Source: a virus. From it: a DNA stretch of 39,202 nt. A model generated the notes under the pieces. That model was not told the DNA's origin and did not search any database. It saw nothing but the letters and a program-made list of their open reading frames with translations. Shown here piece by piece: positions 6,701 through 15,624 of the stretch. How positions within the stretch are numbered: position 1 is the stretch's first letter; every line of letters starts with the position of its first letter. A program made the position numbers and the translations under genes. Location: positions 1-39,202 of the IMG/VR virus record IMGVR_UViG_3300032242_000655; one strand, given 5' to 3'.

Positions 6701-9686
6701 CATCTCAATTACCAACCTCCCCGCCGCAACGTCCGTTTCCGGTACTGACTCTGTTCCTATCGTTCAGACAAGCACGAGCGTCCGCGCAACTTTGTCGCAG
6801 ATTGCGGCTTACACGCAGTCTATATACCCGGCCCCCGGCGTTACATCCATTGCGACATCTGCTCCCATTACTGGCGGAACTATTACGTCCACGGGAACTA
6901 TTGGTCTTAGCACTGGTGGCGTGACCAATACGTATTTGGGGACAATGCCAACCCTGACTCTTAAAGGGAACAACACAGGCGGTACTGCGTCTCCTTCGGA
7001 TTTGAGTGTCTCCGCAGTTATGACGATGCTTGGTGCCGCTCCATTGGCTTCGCCAACTTTTACGGGAACTCCGTTGGCCCCGACGCCATCGACTTCGGAT
7101 AGCTCTACCAAGATTGCGACAACCGCGTTTGTAAAGGCACAGGGTTATGGAACGGGTTCTGTCACGTCTGTTACGGCTGGTAGTGGCCTATCGGGCGGCA
7201 CAATTACGACAACTGGGACAATTTCATTACCGACTACGGGCGTAACTGCTGCATCATATGGGTCATCGTCCGCGGTTCCCACGTTTACCGTTGATACGTA
7301 TGGTCGTATTACAGCCGCAAGCAACACAAACATTTCCACGTCAGCTATCGGGGCTGTTCCGACATCTAGAACCATCGCGACATCCGGTGGACTGTCTGGT
7401 GGCGGAGATTTGACCACCGACAGGTCTTTCGTTATTACCCCAATTGCGAATAACACGCTGCTGGGTAATACGACTGGTTCTACCGCCAGCCCTGTATCTA
7501 CGACCCTAAGCAGCCTTATGGATGCAACACTGGGCAACCAGCAGGGTGATGTTGTCTATCGTACGGGTTCTATATGGACCACACTGGTCCCCGGGACTGC
7601 TGGTCAAGTTCTTTCAACTGGTGGTGTCGGCTCTAACCCATACTGGCAATCTGTTGCGGGTACGGGTACGGTTTTGAGTGTTGGAGCGGGAACTGGTCTT
7701 TCCAGCAGCACCACTAACCCAATTACGACTTCCGGCACATTGAGCATCGCAAGTACGACTGTTTCCGCTGGATCATACGGCTCTTCATCTTCCGTCGCAA
7801 CATTTACGGTTAATGCGCAGGGTCAGTTGACTGCCGCCGCTAGCACCCCAATCAATGCTATCGCTTTGACGACTGGCACGATTAGCACCGCTCCAAGCAA
7901 TGGCACCGACATTGCAAACAAAGATTACGTTGATAGCGTTGCGCAGGGTTTGAATTTCCACGCTGCCTGTAACTACGCGACAACGACAAGTAACAACTAT
8001 ACCGTTACGTATAACAACGGCACGTCTGGTGTAGGCGCAACGCTGACGAATGCGGGTGCGCTTGCAGCATTTAGTGTTGACGGCGTAACAATGACCAGTG
8101 GAAACATTGGCAACCGAATCTTAATTAAAAACCAAACCAATGGCGCGTATAACGGGGTCTACACGCTTACCACTGTCGGTAGCGGTTCGGTTGCATGGGT
8201 TTTGACTCGCGCAACAGATTACGACAGCAGTGGCTCCGGCACAAACGAAATTGATGCTGGCGACTTTATGTATGTGTTGTCCGGCAATACGTTAGCAAAC
8301 ACGTCATGGGTGCAGCAAACAACGTTGCCTATCACTGTTGGAACAACCGCGCTGGTGTTTTTGCAGTTTGGTGCGCAAATTTCTTATACTGCTGGCACGG
8401 GCCTTACCCTCGCGTCAAACCAGTTTAGCATTACCAATACGGCGGTGACCGCCAACAGCTACGGCTCCGCATCAACCGTCCCAACGTACACCGTAAACGC
8501 GCAGGGGCAGCTTACAGCGGCGTCTAATACCTCGATTGCTATTGATACGGCGGCAATCACATCCGGCACCCTTGGGGTCGCACGTGGCGGCACGGGTGCA
8601 GCTACACTGACTGCTAACGGTGTCCTGTACGGGAACGGAACAAGCGCGATTGGCGCAACCGCCGTTGGTACGACTGGTCAGGTTCTTATCGGGAACACTG
8701 GTGCTGCCCCGTCTTGGTCCAACCTGTCTTCCAATGCCGTAACATCCATTACGTTTGGGTCTACGGGCCTTACGCCTTCTTCCGCTTCTAACGGGGCGAT
8801 TACTGTTGCTGGTACGCTTGTTGCGGCAAGTGGTGGTACGGGACAATCGACCTACACGGTCGGCGATCTACTGTATGCTTCCGGAACGACGACGCTTTCC
8901 AAATTGGCGGATGTCGCGACTGGTTCGGTGCTTGTATCTGGCGGCATTGGTGTTGCTCCTGCTTATTCCGCCACCCCGACTCTGACATCCGTTACAGCGG
9001 GAACATTGACTTCCAGCGGGAACGTTGCGTTCACTGGCACGGGCAACCGCATCACTGGTGACTTCACCAATGCGACTTATGCAAACCGTGTGATGTTCCA
9101 AAACAGTGTTTTAAATGCTCGCACAAATATATCTGCTTTACCAAATGGAATAAACCCTAACGCTGGTGTAGATTTATATAATTCATCCTCTGATCCAGCA
9201 AATGCTTCTTTATTTCGAATTGCAATTACAAACGCTGAATATCAGCTTGAAGGAACAAAATTAGGAACTGGCACATATCTGCCTTTGACCATGTACACTG
9301 GCGGGTCAGAGCGTCTGCGTATTGATACGTCTGGCAACGTAGGGATTGGGACCGCTTCTGCTGCCGTTAAATTTGCTGTTTCATCCACGGATTCGATACT
9401 CATCCCGGTTGGAACCACAGCACAGCGTCCAACGGGCGCAACTGGTTACTTGCGTTTCAACAGCGACACAACATCGTTCGAAGGGTATAACGGAACGGCA
9501 TGGGGTTCAATTGGTGGCGGTGCAACTGGCGGTGGCACAGATGCAATTTTCTATCTGAACGGGCAGACAGTCACCACCAACTACAGTATACCTTCCGGTC
9601 AGAATGCTGGTACGTTTGGCCCGATTTCCGTTAACAGTGGCGCAACCGTTACCATCCCATCTGGTTCGACTTGGTCTATTGTGTAA
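6693..9686 (+). CDS. Long tail fibre protein with internal repeats
   Basis: A 997-residue, Ser/Thr/Gly-rich fibre. Visible parts include an N-terminal segment with repeats of SGGTITTTGTI type. The segment APLASPTFTGTPLAP near residues 112-130 is characteristic of phage tail-fibre repeats. A module near 409-560 begins KDYVDSVAQGLNFHAACNY. Three copies of a SYGSSSxVxTFTVxxQGQLTAA module are present, at DNA ~7252-7320, ~7765-7850 and ~8455-8530. One LRIDTSGNVGIGT unit occurs near residue 875, and a short Gly-rich end follows. Such proteins form trimeric fibres that bind host surface sugars. It starts at ATG 6693, inside the end of the preceding gene. Bases ~9110-9300 are AT-richer than the rest, which hints at a domain acquired separately. 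Confidence 0.85.
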   Translation: MANISITNLPAATSVSGTDSVPIVQTSTSVRATLSQIAAYTQSIYPAPGVTSIATSAPITGGTITSTGTIGLSTGGVTNTYLGTMPTLTLKGNNTGGTASPSDLSVSAVMTMLGAAPLASPTFTGTPLAPTPSTSDSSTKIATTAFVKAQGYGTGSVTSVTAGSGLSGGTITTTGTISLPTTGVTAASYGSSSAVPTFTVDTYGRITAASNTNISTSAIGAVPTSRTIATSGGLSGGGDLTTDRSFVITPIANNTLLGNTTGSTASPVSTTLSSLMDATLGNQQGDVVYRTGSIWTTLVPGTAGQVLSTGGVGSNPYWQSVAGTGTVLSVGAGTGLSSSTTNPITTSGTLSIASTTVSAGSYGSSSSVATFTVNAQGQLTAAASTPINAIALTTGTISTAPSNGTDIANKDYVDSVAQGLNFHAACNYATTTSNNYTVTYNNGTSGVGATLTNAGALAAFSVDGVTMTSGNIGNRILIKNQTNGAYNGVYTLTTVGSGSVAWVLTRATDYDSSGSGTNEIDAGDFMYVLSGNTLANTSWVQQTTLPITVGTTALVFLQFGAQISYTAGTGLTLASNQFSITNTAVTANSYGSASTVPTYTVNAQGQLTAASNTSIAIDTAAITSGTLGVARGGTGAATLTANGVLYGNGTSAIGATAVGTTGQVLIGNTGAAPSWSNLSSNAVTSITFGSTGLTPSSASNGAITVAGTLVAASGGTGQSTYTVGDLLYASGTTTLSKLADVATGSVLVSGGIGVAPAYSATPTLTSVTAGTLTSSGNVAFTGTGNRITGDFTNATYANRVMFQNSVLNARTNISALPNGINPNAGVDLYNSSSDPANASLFRIAITNAEYQLEGTKLGTGTYLPLTMYTGGSERLRIDTSGNVGIGTASAAVKFAVSSTDSILIPVGTTAQRPTGATGYLRFNSDTTSFEGYNGTAWGSIGGGATGGGTDAIFYLNGQTVTTNYSIPSGQNAGTFGPISVNSGATVTIPSGSTWSIV

Positions 9687-9702
9687 AATGGAGGGCATGA
9701 AA

Positions 9703-10194
9703 ATGGATATGAACACCCTCATCACTTCCAGCCTTTGCCTTTCCGAAGGTCGCATTGTTCGGGTAACAAATGGCAAAGAACCATCTTGGGTTGACCATTC
9801 AAATGGTTATAAATTTTGTTCGGTAAAAAACACCACAATTTATTTCCATAGGGCAATGTGGGTTTTGCATTTTGGCCCAATTCAACCCGGCATGGAAATC
9901 GACCATATTGACAACAATCCCACAAACAATGTTTTGGCGAATTTGCGTTTGTGCGGCAGAAGCGAGAACAATCAGAACACTAAAATTCGCAAAGACAATA
10001 CGTCTGGCACAAAAGGTGTTTTTTGGGACAACAGTTCAAAATCTTGGCGAGTTTCTGTTTGGAAAAACAAGAAAAAGCACGATGGTGGGCGTTTCCAATC
10101 ATTGGATGATGCAAAGCAAGCCGCTTATGATATAAGAGCAAATGCTCATGGCGTGTTTGCAAATCATGGATTTTGCCAGAAGGAATCTGCATAA
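9703..10194 (+). CDS. HNH homing endonuclease with C-terminal AP2 domain
   Basis: A 163-residue protein. The HNH-type core lies at residues ~55-88: FHRAMWVLHFG, then MEIDHIDNNPTNN with Asp67-His68, then LANLRLCGRSENNQN. Residues ~99-147 (SGTKGVFWDNSSKSWRVSV ... DDAKQAAYD) match an AP2-like DNA-binding domain. The HNH-AP2 pair is typical of free-standing phage homing endonucleases, which nick or cut an allele lacking the gene and so spread it. ATG 9703 is preferred because GGAGGG at 9690-9695 precedes it by seven bases; ATGs at 9688 and 9697 are alternatives. The gene sits between two fibre genes and is AT-richer than they are, consistent with recent arrival. The catalytic His/Asn set appears intact. 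Confidence 0.88.
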   Translation: MDMNTLITSSLCLSEGRIVRVTNGKEPSWVDHSNGYKFCSVKNTTIYFHRAMWVLHFGPIQPGMEIDHIDNNPTNNVLANLRLCGRSENNQNTKIRKDNTSGTKGVFWDNSSKSWRVSVWKNKKKHDGGRFQSLDDAKQAAYDIRANAHGVFANHGFCQKESA

Positions 10195-11624
10195 TGCCTA
10201 TCAAATTAAACGGTTCCACATCCGGTTATAGCCAAATGCAAGCCGCTGCGGTGGCGGGGAACAATACCCTGACCCTGCCAACAACAACGGGCAACTTGCT
10301 TGCGGACAACGGTTCTGGTGCATTGACAATCCAGACAGTTAATTCCGGCACAAGCAATGCCCTTACGTTGCAGTCGAACAACACGACCGCACTGACAATT
10401 GACACATCGCAAAATGTGGGGATTGGGACATCTTCGCCAGCAGGCAATTCAATTACAAACTACCGCGCTTCTGGTTACACAGAAGTTCGTACTGCAAGCG
10501 GGGCGAATAGTACTTCTATAGGACAAGATGCTTCGGCTGGCTACATAGGCACTAATACAAATTTGCCTTTGATTTCAATTACCAATGGAACCGAACGTAT
10601 GCGTATCGATTCCTCCGGTAACGTAGGGATTGGGACGGCTTCTCCTTCTTTTAAATTAGACGTGCAAGGAACAATTGCAGGCAATTTTGTTCAGCAATTG
10701 TATAACTCATCAACAGGAGCTGGTGCCCAAACTCTTTATCTCGCAAAAAGTTCTGGCGGTTCTGGCGTGCAATTTGGTCAAACGCAATCGTCACTTGCTG
10801 GATTTGTCAATGTTCTTGACTCTGCGCCATTGATTTTTTTAACATCCGGCACCGAACGTGCGCGTATCGACTCCAGTGGCAACGTAGCAATTGGCGTTAG
10901 TAGCACCACAAGGAAACTAGACGTTTATACCAGCGCATCTTCGTCATCAAATAACACAATTAGGGTTTGGGGTTATCAAGCTGCTTTTGAAGTTTTGAAC
11001 CAAGGTTCTACGCAAAATTGGTACTTTGGCGTTCAAGATGCAAGCAGCAACAAACTTTATATTGGGCGCGGGTCTAATGCAGCACAAGGCATATCTCCTT
11101 CTATAGCCATTGATACAAGTGACAATGTGTTAGTGGGGACGACAAGTGTCATCAATGGATCAAATGCAATATTGCAAGTGCTTAATGTCAATGGCGGTCG
11201 CCCAGGTGTCAATGTCGGCAACAGTGTAGGATCATCTGCAACCAACTGTATTATTTTTACTAATTCAAACGGAACTGTAGGGTCAATCGTAACAAGCGGT
11301 AGCGCGACTGGTTATAACACCTCATCCGATTATCGCTTGAAAGAAAACATTACATTAATGACGGCTGGTCTTGAAAAAATCAGTGCATTAAAACCCGTCA
11401 TTTACGATTGGATCAGCGACAAGACTAAAGGCGAAGGTTTTATCGCACATGAATTGCAAGCCGTTATTCCTCTTGCCGTAACTGGTGAAAAAGATGCAGT
11501 TAATGAGGACGGCAGCATCAAACCCCAAGGCGTAGACTACAGCAAAATTGTCGTCCATCTCGTTGCTGCCATTAAAGAACTATCCGCAGAAGTCGAAGCC
11601 CTTAAAGCCAAGGTTGGAGCATAA
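10194..11624 (+). CDS. Tail fibre with C-terminal S74 intramolecular chaperone
   Basis: A 476-residue fibre protein. The start ATG 10194 (MPIKLNGSTSG) overlaps the endonuclease stop codon, with AAGGAA at 10180-10185 upstream. The middle carries several xIDSSGNVGIGT-type repeats. The last ~99 residues form an endosialidase-type (peptidase S74) chaperone: SDYRLKEN with Ser378 and Lys383, then GEGFIAHELQAVIP (~413-426), then a helical end (IKELSAEVEALKAK). In this family the domain trimerises the fibre and then cuts itself off just before the conserved serine. Both key residues are present, so self-cleavage is likely. It is one of three S74-type segments in the window. Confidence 0.88.
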   Translation: MPIKLNGSTSGYSQMQAAAVAGNNTLTLPTTTGNLLADNGSGALTIQTVNSGTSNALTLQSNNTTALTIDTSQNVGIGTSSPAGNSITNYRASGYTEVRTASGANSTSIGQDASAGYIGTNTNLPLISITNGTERMRIDSSGNVGIGTASPSFKLDVQGTIAGNFVQQLYNSSTGAGAQTLYLAKSSGGSGVQFGQTQSSLAGFVNVLDSAPLIFLTSGTERARIDSSGNVAIGVSSTTRKLDVYTSASSSSNNTIRVWGYQAAFEVLNQGSTQNWYFGVQDASSNKLYIGRGSNAAQGISPSIAIDTSDNVLVGTTSVINGSNAILQVLNVNGGRPGVNVGNSVGSSATNCIIFTNSNGTVGSIVTSGSATGYNTSSDYRLKENITLMTAGLEKISALKPVIYDWISDKTKGEGFIAHELQAVIPLAVTGEKDAVNEDGSIKPQGVDYSKIVVHLVAAIKELSAEVEALKAKVGA

Positions 11625-11626
11625 CC

Positions 11627-12859
11627 ATGAGCGGCACAATCCAAGCATCGGTCGTTAAAGACTCCGCTTCATCCACCAGCAACCTTACATTGGATTCCAG
11701 CGGCAACGTAACGGTTGGCAATAACTTGACTGTAACTGGTTCAACCACAGTAGCAGCAACGACTATTGGCAATCTGACCTATACAGGAACGTTGACAGGT
11801 TCCACTGGCATTTTGAATATTGGCTCAGGTCAAATTTATAAAGATGCGTCCGGCAACGTCGGAATTGGTACGACTGTTCCAGTCAACTCTCTTTCTGTCG
11901 GTGGGAATGGCATAACTTTATTGCCTTCTTATGCAACGTATCTTGCCAACTCTTATTATGGCGGAAGCCCAACAGCATGGCGGTACGTTGCAAATGGCGT
12001 TGCTTGGGGCATCGGCAACAACTTTGGCGGCGTAACCAATGGCGTTACAATTGGTGTTACCTCCGTCAATGCGGGTGGGGCAGGAGCCGCACTAACATGG
12101 AACCCTGCGTTTAACATAGACACTTCCGGCAACGTAAGTGTTGGTGTTGCAAGTGCTACGGAAAAACTGACTGTCGGTGATGGGTTTGTTTCGTCCAGAA
12201 TGTCCTCTGGCAACATGGCTCGGTTTAATCTTGTCAACACTAACAGAAGTTGGTCCATTTCAAACTATGGCACCCAATTTTCTCCTAATGGTGCATTTGT
12301 AATCGCAGACGAAACAGCAGGGACTCCCCGTCTAACCATTGACACCAGCGGCATTGTCACAGGCACTGCTGGTAACTTGATGCTGGTGCAGCGTTCCGCG
12401 CTCTCATTAACCACTCAAACCGCCCCAGAGTTTACAAGCATACCGTCTTGGGTAAAGCGCATAACGGTAATGTTTAGTGTTGTGTCTACAAATGGCGCAA
12501 ATAACATTACAATTCAAATTGGCACAGGAGGAGCCGCTACAATAACTGGGTACACCGCGCAAACTACAGGAATTTCACAATCAGTAGGATCGTCTATTGC
12601 ATCTACTGTTGGGTTTCCTTCTTATTCAAACGCCGCCGCTTATGCTTGGTCTGGCATTGTAACAATTTCCAATATTTCAGGAAATATTTGGGTAGCTTCC
12701 GGCGTACTTGGCAATACAAACACAAACATTCTTTCATCTCAAATTTCTGGAGCTGTAACATTATCTGGCGCGTTGGATTATCTTCGCCTTATCAGCAGTG
12801 CTACAGGCTCACCATCTGACCAATTTGACGCTGGCACAATCAACATCCAATACGAGTAA
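11627..12859 (+). CDS. Tail fibre protein with IDTSGNV repeats
   Basis: A 410-residue Ser/Thr/Asn-rich protein. Residues ~15-240 contain repeated SGNVxxG units (TLDSSGNVTVG, YKDASGNVGIGT, NIDTSGNVSVG). A C-terminal domain of ~140 residues begins around MLVQRSALSLTTQ (~250) and is rich in predicted strands, probably a receptor-binding or fibre-tip domain. There is no S74 end. The ATG at 11627 follows the previous stop by two bases, with GGTTGGAG upstream, so the fibre genes are one operon. Specific ligands cannot be read from the sequence. Confidence 0.8.
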   Translation: MSGTIQASVVKDSASSTSNLTLDSSGNVTVGNNLTVTGSTTVAATTIGNLTYTGTLTGSTGILNIGSGQIYKDASGNVGIGTTVPVNSLSVGGNGITLLPSYATYLANSYYGGSPTAWRYVANGVAWGIGNNFGGVTNGVTIGVTSVNAGGAGAALTWNPAFNIDTSGNVSVGVASATEKLTVGDGFVSSRMSSGNMARFNLVNTNRSWSISNYGTQFSPNGAFVIADETAGTPRLTIDTSGIVTGTAGNLMLVQRSALSLTTQTAPEFTSIPSWVKRITVMFSVVSTNGANNITIQIGTGGAATITGYTAQTTGISQSVGSSIASTVGFPSYSNAAAYAWSGIVTISNISGNIWVASGVLGNTNTNILSSQISGAVTLSGALDYLRLISSATGSPSDQFDAGTINIQYE

Positions 12860-12868
12860 GAGGGTAAC

Positions 12869-14434
12869 ATGACCGTCACAATCAACGGAACGACAGGCAT
12901 AGCGGTCCCCCTTGGCTCGGCTGGCGCACCGGGCGTTGTCAACACCACCAGTGCAACCACGGGTTTGTATAACCCGACTAGCACAACGCTTGGGCTTGCT
13001 ACCAACGGCACAAATGCGGTGACCATTGACGCATCGCAGAATGTGGGGATTGGAACAAGTTCGCCCGCAACCAAATTAAATGTATATACAGGGTCCGCCA
13101 CAAACACATTTTTGCGGGCCAATAATACTGTCGGGACTATTGATTTCGGTGTGCTATCTACCGGTGAATCATACGGCGGCTACGCAACAGGAACTGTCTA
13201 CTACGGTACTTCTGGGGCTTCCCCTGCTTTGTTTTATACATCCGGCTCCGAACGTATGCGGATTGACTCCAGCGGCAACGTAGGGATTGGCACATCATCA
13301 CCCACCCAGAAACTGGATGTCACGGGTGGTGCTAACGTGTCTGGCACGGTTGTCATGGGGTCATCATTCCTCCGCAACCGCATCATCAATGGGAACATGG
13401 TGATTGATCAACGCAATTCTGGGGCGAGTGTTGCAACAACTACTTTAGCTTCTGGACCCATATATGGCATTGACAGGTGGGCTGCTAACGGTAGTCAAAA
13501 CAGCAAATTTACAATGCAACAAAATGCGGGGTCCGTTACGCCAGCAGTTGGTTACACCAATTATCTTGGTGTTACAAGTTCATCGGCTTACACCGTGTTA
13601 ACTGGAGATTATTTTAATATTACTCAAAGGATTGAAGGGTATAACTTTTCTGATTTAGCATGGGGAACAGCAAACGCAAAAACTGTAACATTGTCTTTTC
13701 AAGTGTATTCTTCGTTGACGGGTACATTTGGTGGGGCTTTAGGGAATAGTGCTGGTTCGCGTTCCTATCCTTTTAGCTATTCTATCCCATCTGCAAATAC
13801 TTGGACATCAATTTCAGTTACCATTCCGGGCGATACAACAGGCTCTTGGTTGACTGGAACCAACTTGGCTGTTCAAATTGCGTTTGGTCTTGGTGTGGGC
13901 ACAACTTATAGCGGTACGGCAGGGGCTTGGGCAGCAGCAAACTATGTATCGACTACTGGAGCCGTATCCGTGGTCGGCACATCCGGTGCAACATTCTACA
14001 TCACAGGCGTACAGCTTGAAGTAGGCTCCGTTGCCACGCCATTTGAACGGCAGATATACAGCACTCAATTGGCGCAGTGTCAGCGGTACGCTTTTAAGAT
14101 GACAAGTGGCAACGGAACTTATTGTTATTTCCCTGCGTTTGGTGCAGCAGATACTACCACAACTGCACAGTTCGTTCAGCAATTTCCTGTTCCTATGCGG
14201 TCTTCTACGGCGTTGACCCTTACAACAACTGGAACCGTTGCCAATTACTCTCTTTATGTTGCTGGGGCTATTAAAGCACTTACAGTTGCACCTACTTTGG
14301 GGGCTGTAAATTCAACTTGTGAGTCGGCCCAATTTACCACAACAGTTGCCTCTGGGTTAACGGCTGGACAAGCCTGCCAACTTATAGGTACAACTGCCGC
14401 AACCCCATACTTGCTTTTTGTCTCGGAGCTATGA
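12869..14434 (+). CDS. Tail fibre / receptor-binding protein
   Basis: A 521-residue protein. The N-terminal third has fibre repeats (TIDASQNVGIGTSSPA, RIDSSGNVGIGTSSPT). From about residue 165 a different domain begins (FLRNRIINGNMVIDQRNSG), followed by a beta-sandwich-like region (YGIDRWAANGSQNSK, FYITGVQLEVGSVATPFE). That pattern is common in phage fibres and resembles carbohydrate-binding modules. GAGGG precedes ATG 12869. Its stop overlaps the start of the small ORF after it. Two DNA stretches (~13031-13065 and ~13260-13300) are near-copies of stretches in the 10194 gene, which could allow recombination between fibres. Confidence 0.82.
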   Translation: MTVTINGTTGIAVPLGSAGAPGVVNTTSATTGLYNPTSTTLGLATNGTNAVTIDASQNVGIGTSSPATKLNVYTGSATNTFLRANNTVGTIDFGVLSTGESYGGYATGTVYYGTSGASPALFYTSGSERMRIDSSGNVGIGTSSPTQKLDVTGGANVSGTVVMGSSFLRNRIINGNMVIDQRNSGASVATTTLASGPIYGIDRWAANGSQNSKFTMQQNAGSVTPAVGYTNYLGVTSSSAYTVLTGDYFNITQRIEGYNFSDLAWGTANAKTVTLSFQVYSSLTGTFGGALGNSAGSRSYPFSYSIPSANTWTSISVTIPGDTTGSWLTGTNLAVQIAFGLGVGTTYSGTAGAWAAANYVSTTGAVSVVGTSGATFYITGVQLEVGSVATPFERQIYSTQLAQCQRYAFKMTSGNGTYCYFPAFGAADTTTTAQFVQQFPVPMRSSTALTLTTTGTVANYSLYVAGAIKALTVAPTLGAVNSTCESAQFTTTVASGLTAGQACQLIGTTAATPYLLFVSEL

Positions 14435-14436
14435 TC

Positions 14437-14502
14437 ATGATCAACCTTTCCCTAACCATTGAACAAGTAAACGCAATTTTCGCAACAGGAGCAAAACAAT
14501 GA
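14437..14502 (+). CDS. Very short ORF: truncated copy of the 14847 gene
   Basis: A 21-residue reading frame, MINLSLTIEQVNAIFATGAK plus Gln, that aligns with the first ~20 residues of the 56-aa protein at 14847 (MKIELSLTVEQINLILNALG). GGAG at 14425-14428 precedes ATG 14437 by 8 bases. An earlier in-frame ATG is at 14431. Its stop overlaps the ATG of the next gene (ATGA), and the next gene's GGAG lies inside it, so it may work as a coupling leader. It could equally be a decaying duplicate. Confidence 0.5.
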   Translation: MINLSLTIEQVNAIFATGAKQ

Positions 14503-14831
14503 CCATCACATATACTTGGCAAATTTTGCAGATGGAATGCTACCCTAACTACAATGAACAGACAGACGTTGTGTTCACCGTCCATTGGGTACTGAATGGC
14601 ACTGATGGCAATGGTCATTCTGGCTCGGTCTATGGCACGGTTAACGTGACATACGCCGCTGGCACACCGTTTACGCCTTACGCAAGCCTCACCGAAGAAC
14701 AGGTACAGGGTTGGGTTGTCGAATCTCTTGGGGCCGAACAAGTTACCGCCTATGAGGCCAACATTGACAACCAGATTGAACAACAGGTATCACCTACAGT
14801 TGTAAATCTCCCGCCACCGTGGGCGGCTTAA
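14499..14831 (+). CDS. DUF7936-like small phage protein, copy 1
   Basis: A 110-residue protein starting MTITYTWQILQMECYPN. The C-terminal half FTPYASLTEEQVQGWVVE ... then a hydrophilic end and NLPPPWAA matches a small family common near phage fibre genes, which I recall as DUF7936. It shares layout with the 110-residue protein at 15263: same length, a TYxW/DYIW start, a F(T/I)PxxxxxxxxxxxWV core and a Pro-rich end. The two are therefore diverged paralogues. No motif indicates a function. Position suggests a fibre-assembly chaperone or small virion part, as inference only. Confidence 0.75.
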   Translation: MTITYTWQILQMECYPNYNEQTDVVFTVHWVLNGTDGNGHSGSVYGTVNVTYAAGTPFTPYASLTEEQVQGWVVESLGAEQVTAYEANIDNQIEQQVSPTVVNLPPPWAA

Positions 14832-14846
14832 CTTAAAGGAAAACCA

Positions 14847-15017
14847 ATGAAAATCGAACTTTCCCTAACTGTTGAACAAATCAATTTGATCCTTAACGCG
14901 TTGGGCCAACGCCCATATGTGGAAGTCATGGATTTGGTAGAACGCATCAAATTGGATGCCCAAAAACAGTTGTCTTCTCCCCCGGTGGATGTGACGCCGC
15001 AAATTATCGAGGAATAA
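14847..15017 (+). CDS. Small phage protein (56 aa)
   Basis: A 56-residue protein, MKIELSLTVEQINLILNALG then QRPYVEVMDLVERIKLDAQK and a Pro-rich acidic tail. This short helical pattern (ExLTVEQxNxILxALG...PYxEVxxLxxxIK) is a recurrent hypothetical in tailed phages. AAAGGA at 14835-14840 precedes ATG 14847. It ends one base before the ATG at 15019. The 21-residue ORF at 14437 is a shortened paralogue. Function unknown. Confidence 0.75.
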   Translation: MKIELSLTVEQINLILNALGQRPYVEVMDLVERIKLDAQKQLSSPPVDVTPQIIEE

Positions 15018-15018
15018 C

Positions 15019-15252
15019 ATGGATTGGCAGCATGTCATTGATTTAGCGGGTGGTGCGATGCTAGCCATGTTAGGCTGGTTTTGCCGCCAACTGTGGGATG
15101 CCGTTACGGAACTTCGTCGGGACGTTCATGCATTGGAGATTAGTCTTCCAATCTATTACGTCCGTAAGGACGAGTTTGCGGATAGCATGAAAGAGATCAA
15201 GGCCATGCTGGAGAAGATTTTTGACAAACTTGACGGGAAAGCCGACAAGTAA
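15019..15252 (+). CDS. Small membrane-anchored coiled-coil protein
   Basis: A 77-residue protein. Residues ~7-24 (IDLAGGAMLAMLGWFCRQLW) form one likely membrane-crossing segment. A charged helical part follows (ELRRDVHALEISLP, then YVRKDEFADSMKEIKAMLEK). This layout (short N-terminal anchor plus cytoplasmic or periplasmic coiled coil) is widespread among small phage membrane proteins and resembles holin-accessory proteins. The ATG at 15019 directly follows the preceding stop. It is well separated from the lysis cassette at 29154, so a lysis role is possible but not supported by context. Confidence 0.72.
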   Translation: MDWQHVIDLAGGAMLAMLGWFCRQLWDAVTELRRDVHALEISLPIYYVRKDEFADSMKEIKAMLEKIFDKLDGKADK

Positions 15253-15262
15253 GGGGTAACCA

Positions 15263-15595
15263 ATGGCTATCGATTACATTTGGGGGTTTTCCAACATCAA
15301 ATCTGCCCCGGATTTTGAAAATCTCCCGAATGTCATTCTTTCGGTTAACTGGTCGTTGACTGCGCAAGATGGCCCGTTGATTGCGTCTATGTCTGGCATA
15401 TCCGTGTTTGACCCGCCTACATCACAGGACTTTATTCCGTTTGATCAAGTAGACCCCGCCATTATGGAGCAATGGGTTATTGCAACAATTGGGGCGGATC
15501 AAGTCCAAACATACAAAGATTTGCTTGCCGCCAGAATATACGCGCAACGAAATCCTATCAATACGGCACTACCGCCAGCCTTTAAAATAGGGTAA
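15263..15595 (+). CDS. DUF7936-like small phage protein, copy 2
   Basis: A 110-residue protein starting MAIDYIWGFSNIKSAPD, with the core FIPFDQVDPAIMEQWVIATI (~54-73) and the end NTALPPAFKIG. It is the diverged partner of the protein at 14499. AAGGGG precedes ATG 15263. Together with 14437-15017 it forms a duplicated arrangement in which a short helical protein precedes a DUF7936-like protein. Divergence between the copies is high, so the duplication is old or the copies arrived separately. Confidence 0.75.
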   Translation: MAIDYIWGFSNIKSAPDFENLPNVILSVNWSLTAQDGPLIASMSGISVFDPPTSQDFIPFDQVDPAIMEQWVIATIGADQVQTYKDLLAARIYAQRNPINTALPPAFKIG

Positions 15596-15624
15596 ATTGG
15601 GTAAACTTAACCGGAAGTAACGCC

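Larger units (their letters stand above)
9319..13300 (+). repeat. Dispersed fibre DNA repeats
   Basis: Near-identical DNA units coding IDSSGNVGIGT-type peptides recur near 9319, 10602, 10861, 11845, 12118 and 13260. A second unit (TCGCAAAATGTGGGGATTGG and a close variant) occurs near 10405 and 13031. They lie in four different fibre genes and offer homology for recombination between them. Confidence 0.75.

Noticed and set aside
9604-9702. Upstream extension of the HNH endonuclease
   Set aside because: The extra residues overlap the fibre gene in another frame and the best ribosome site points to ATG 9703.
6693-14434. Diversity-generating retroelement acting on the fibre genes
   Set aside because: No reverse transcriptase, accessory gene or template/variable repeat pair was seen.
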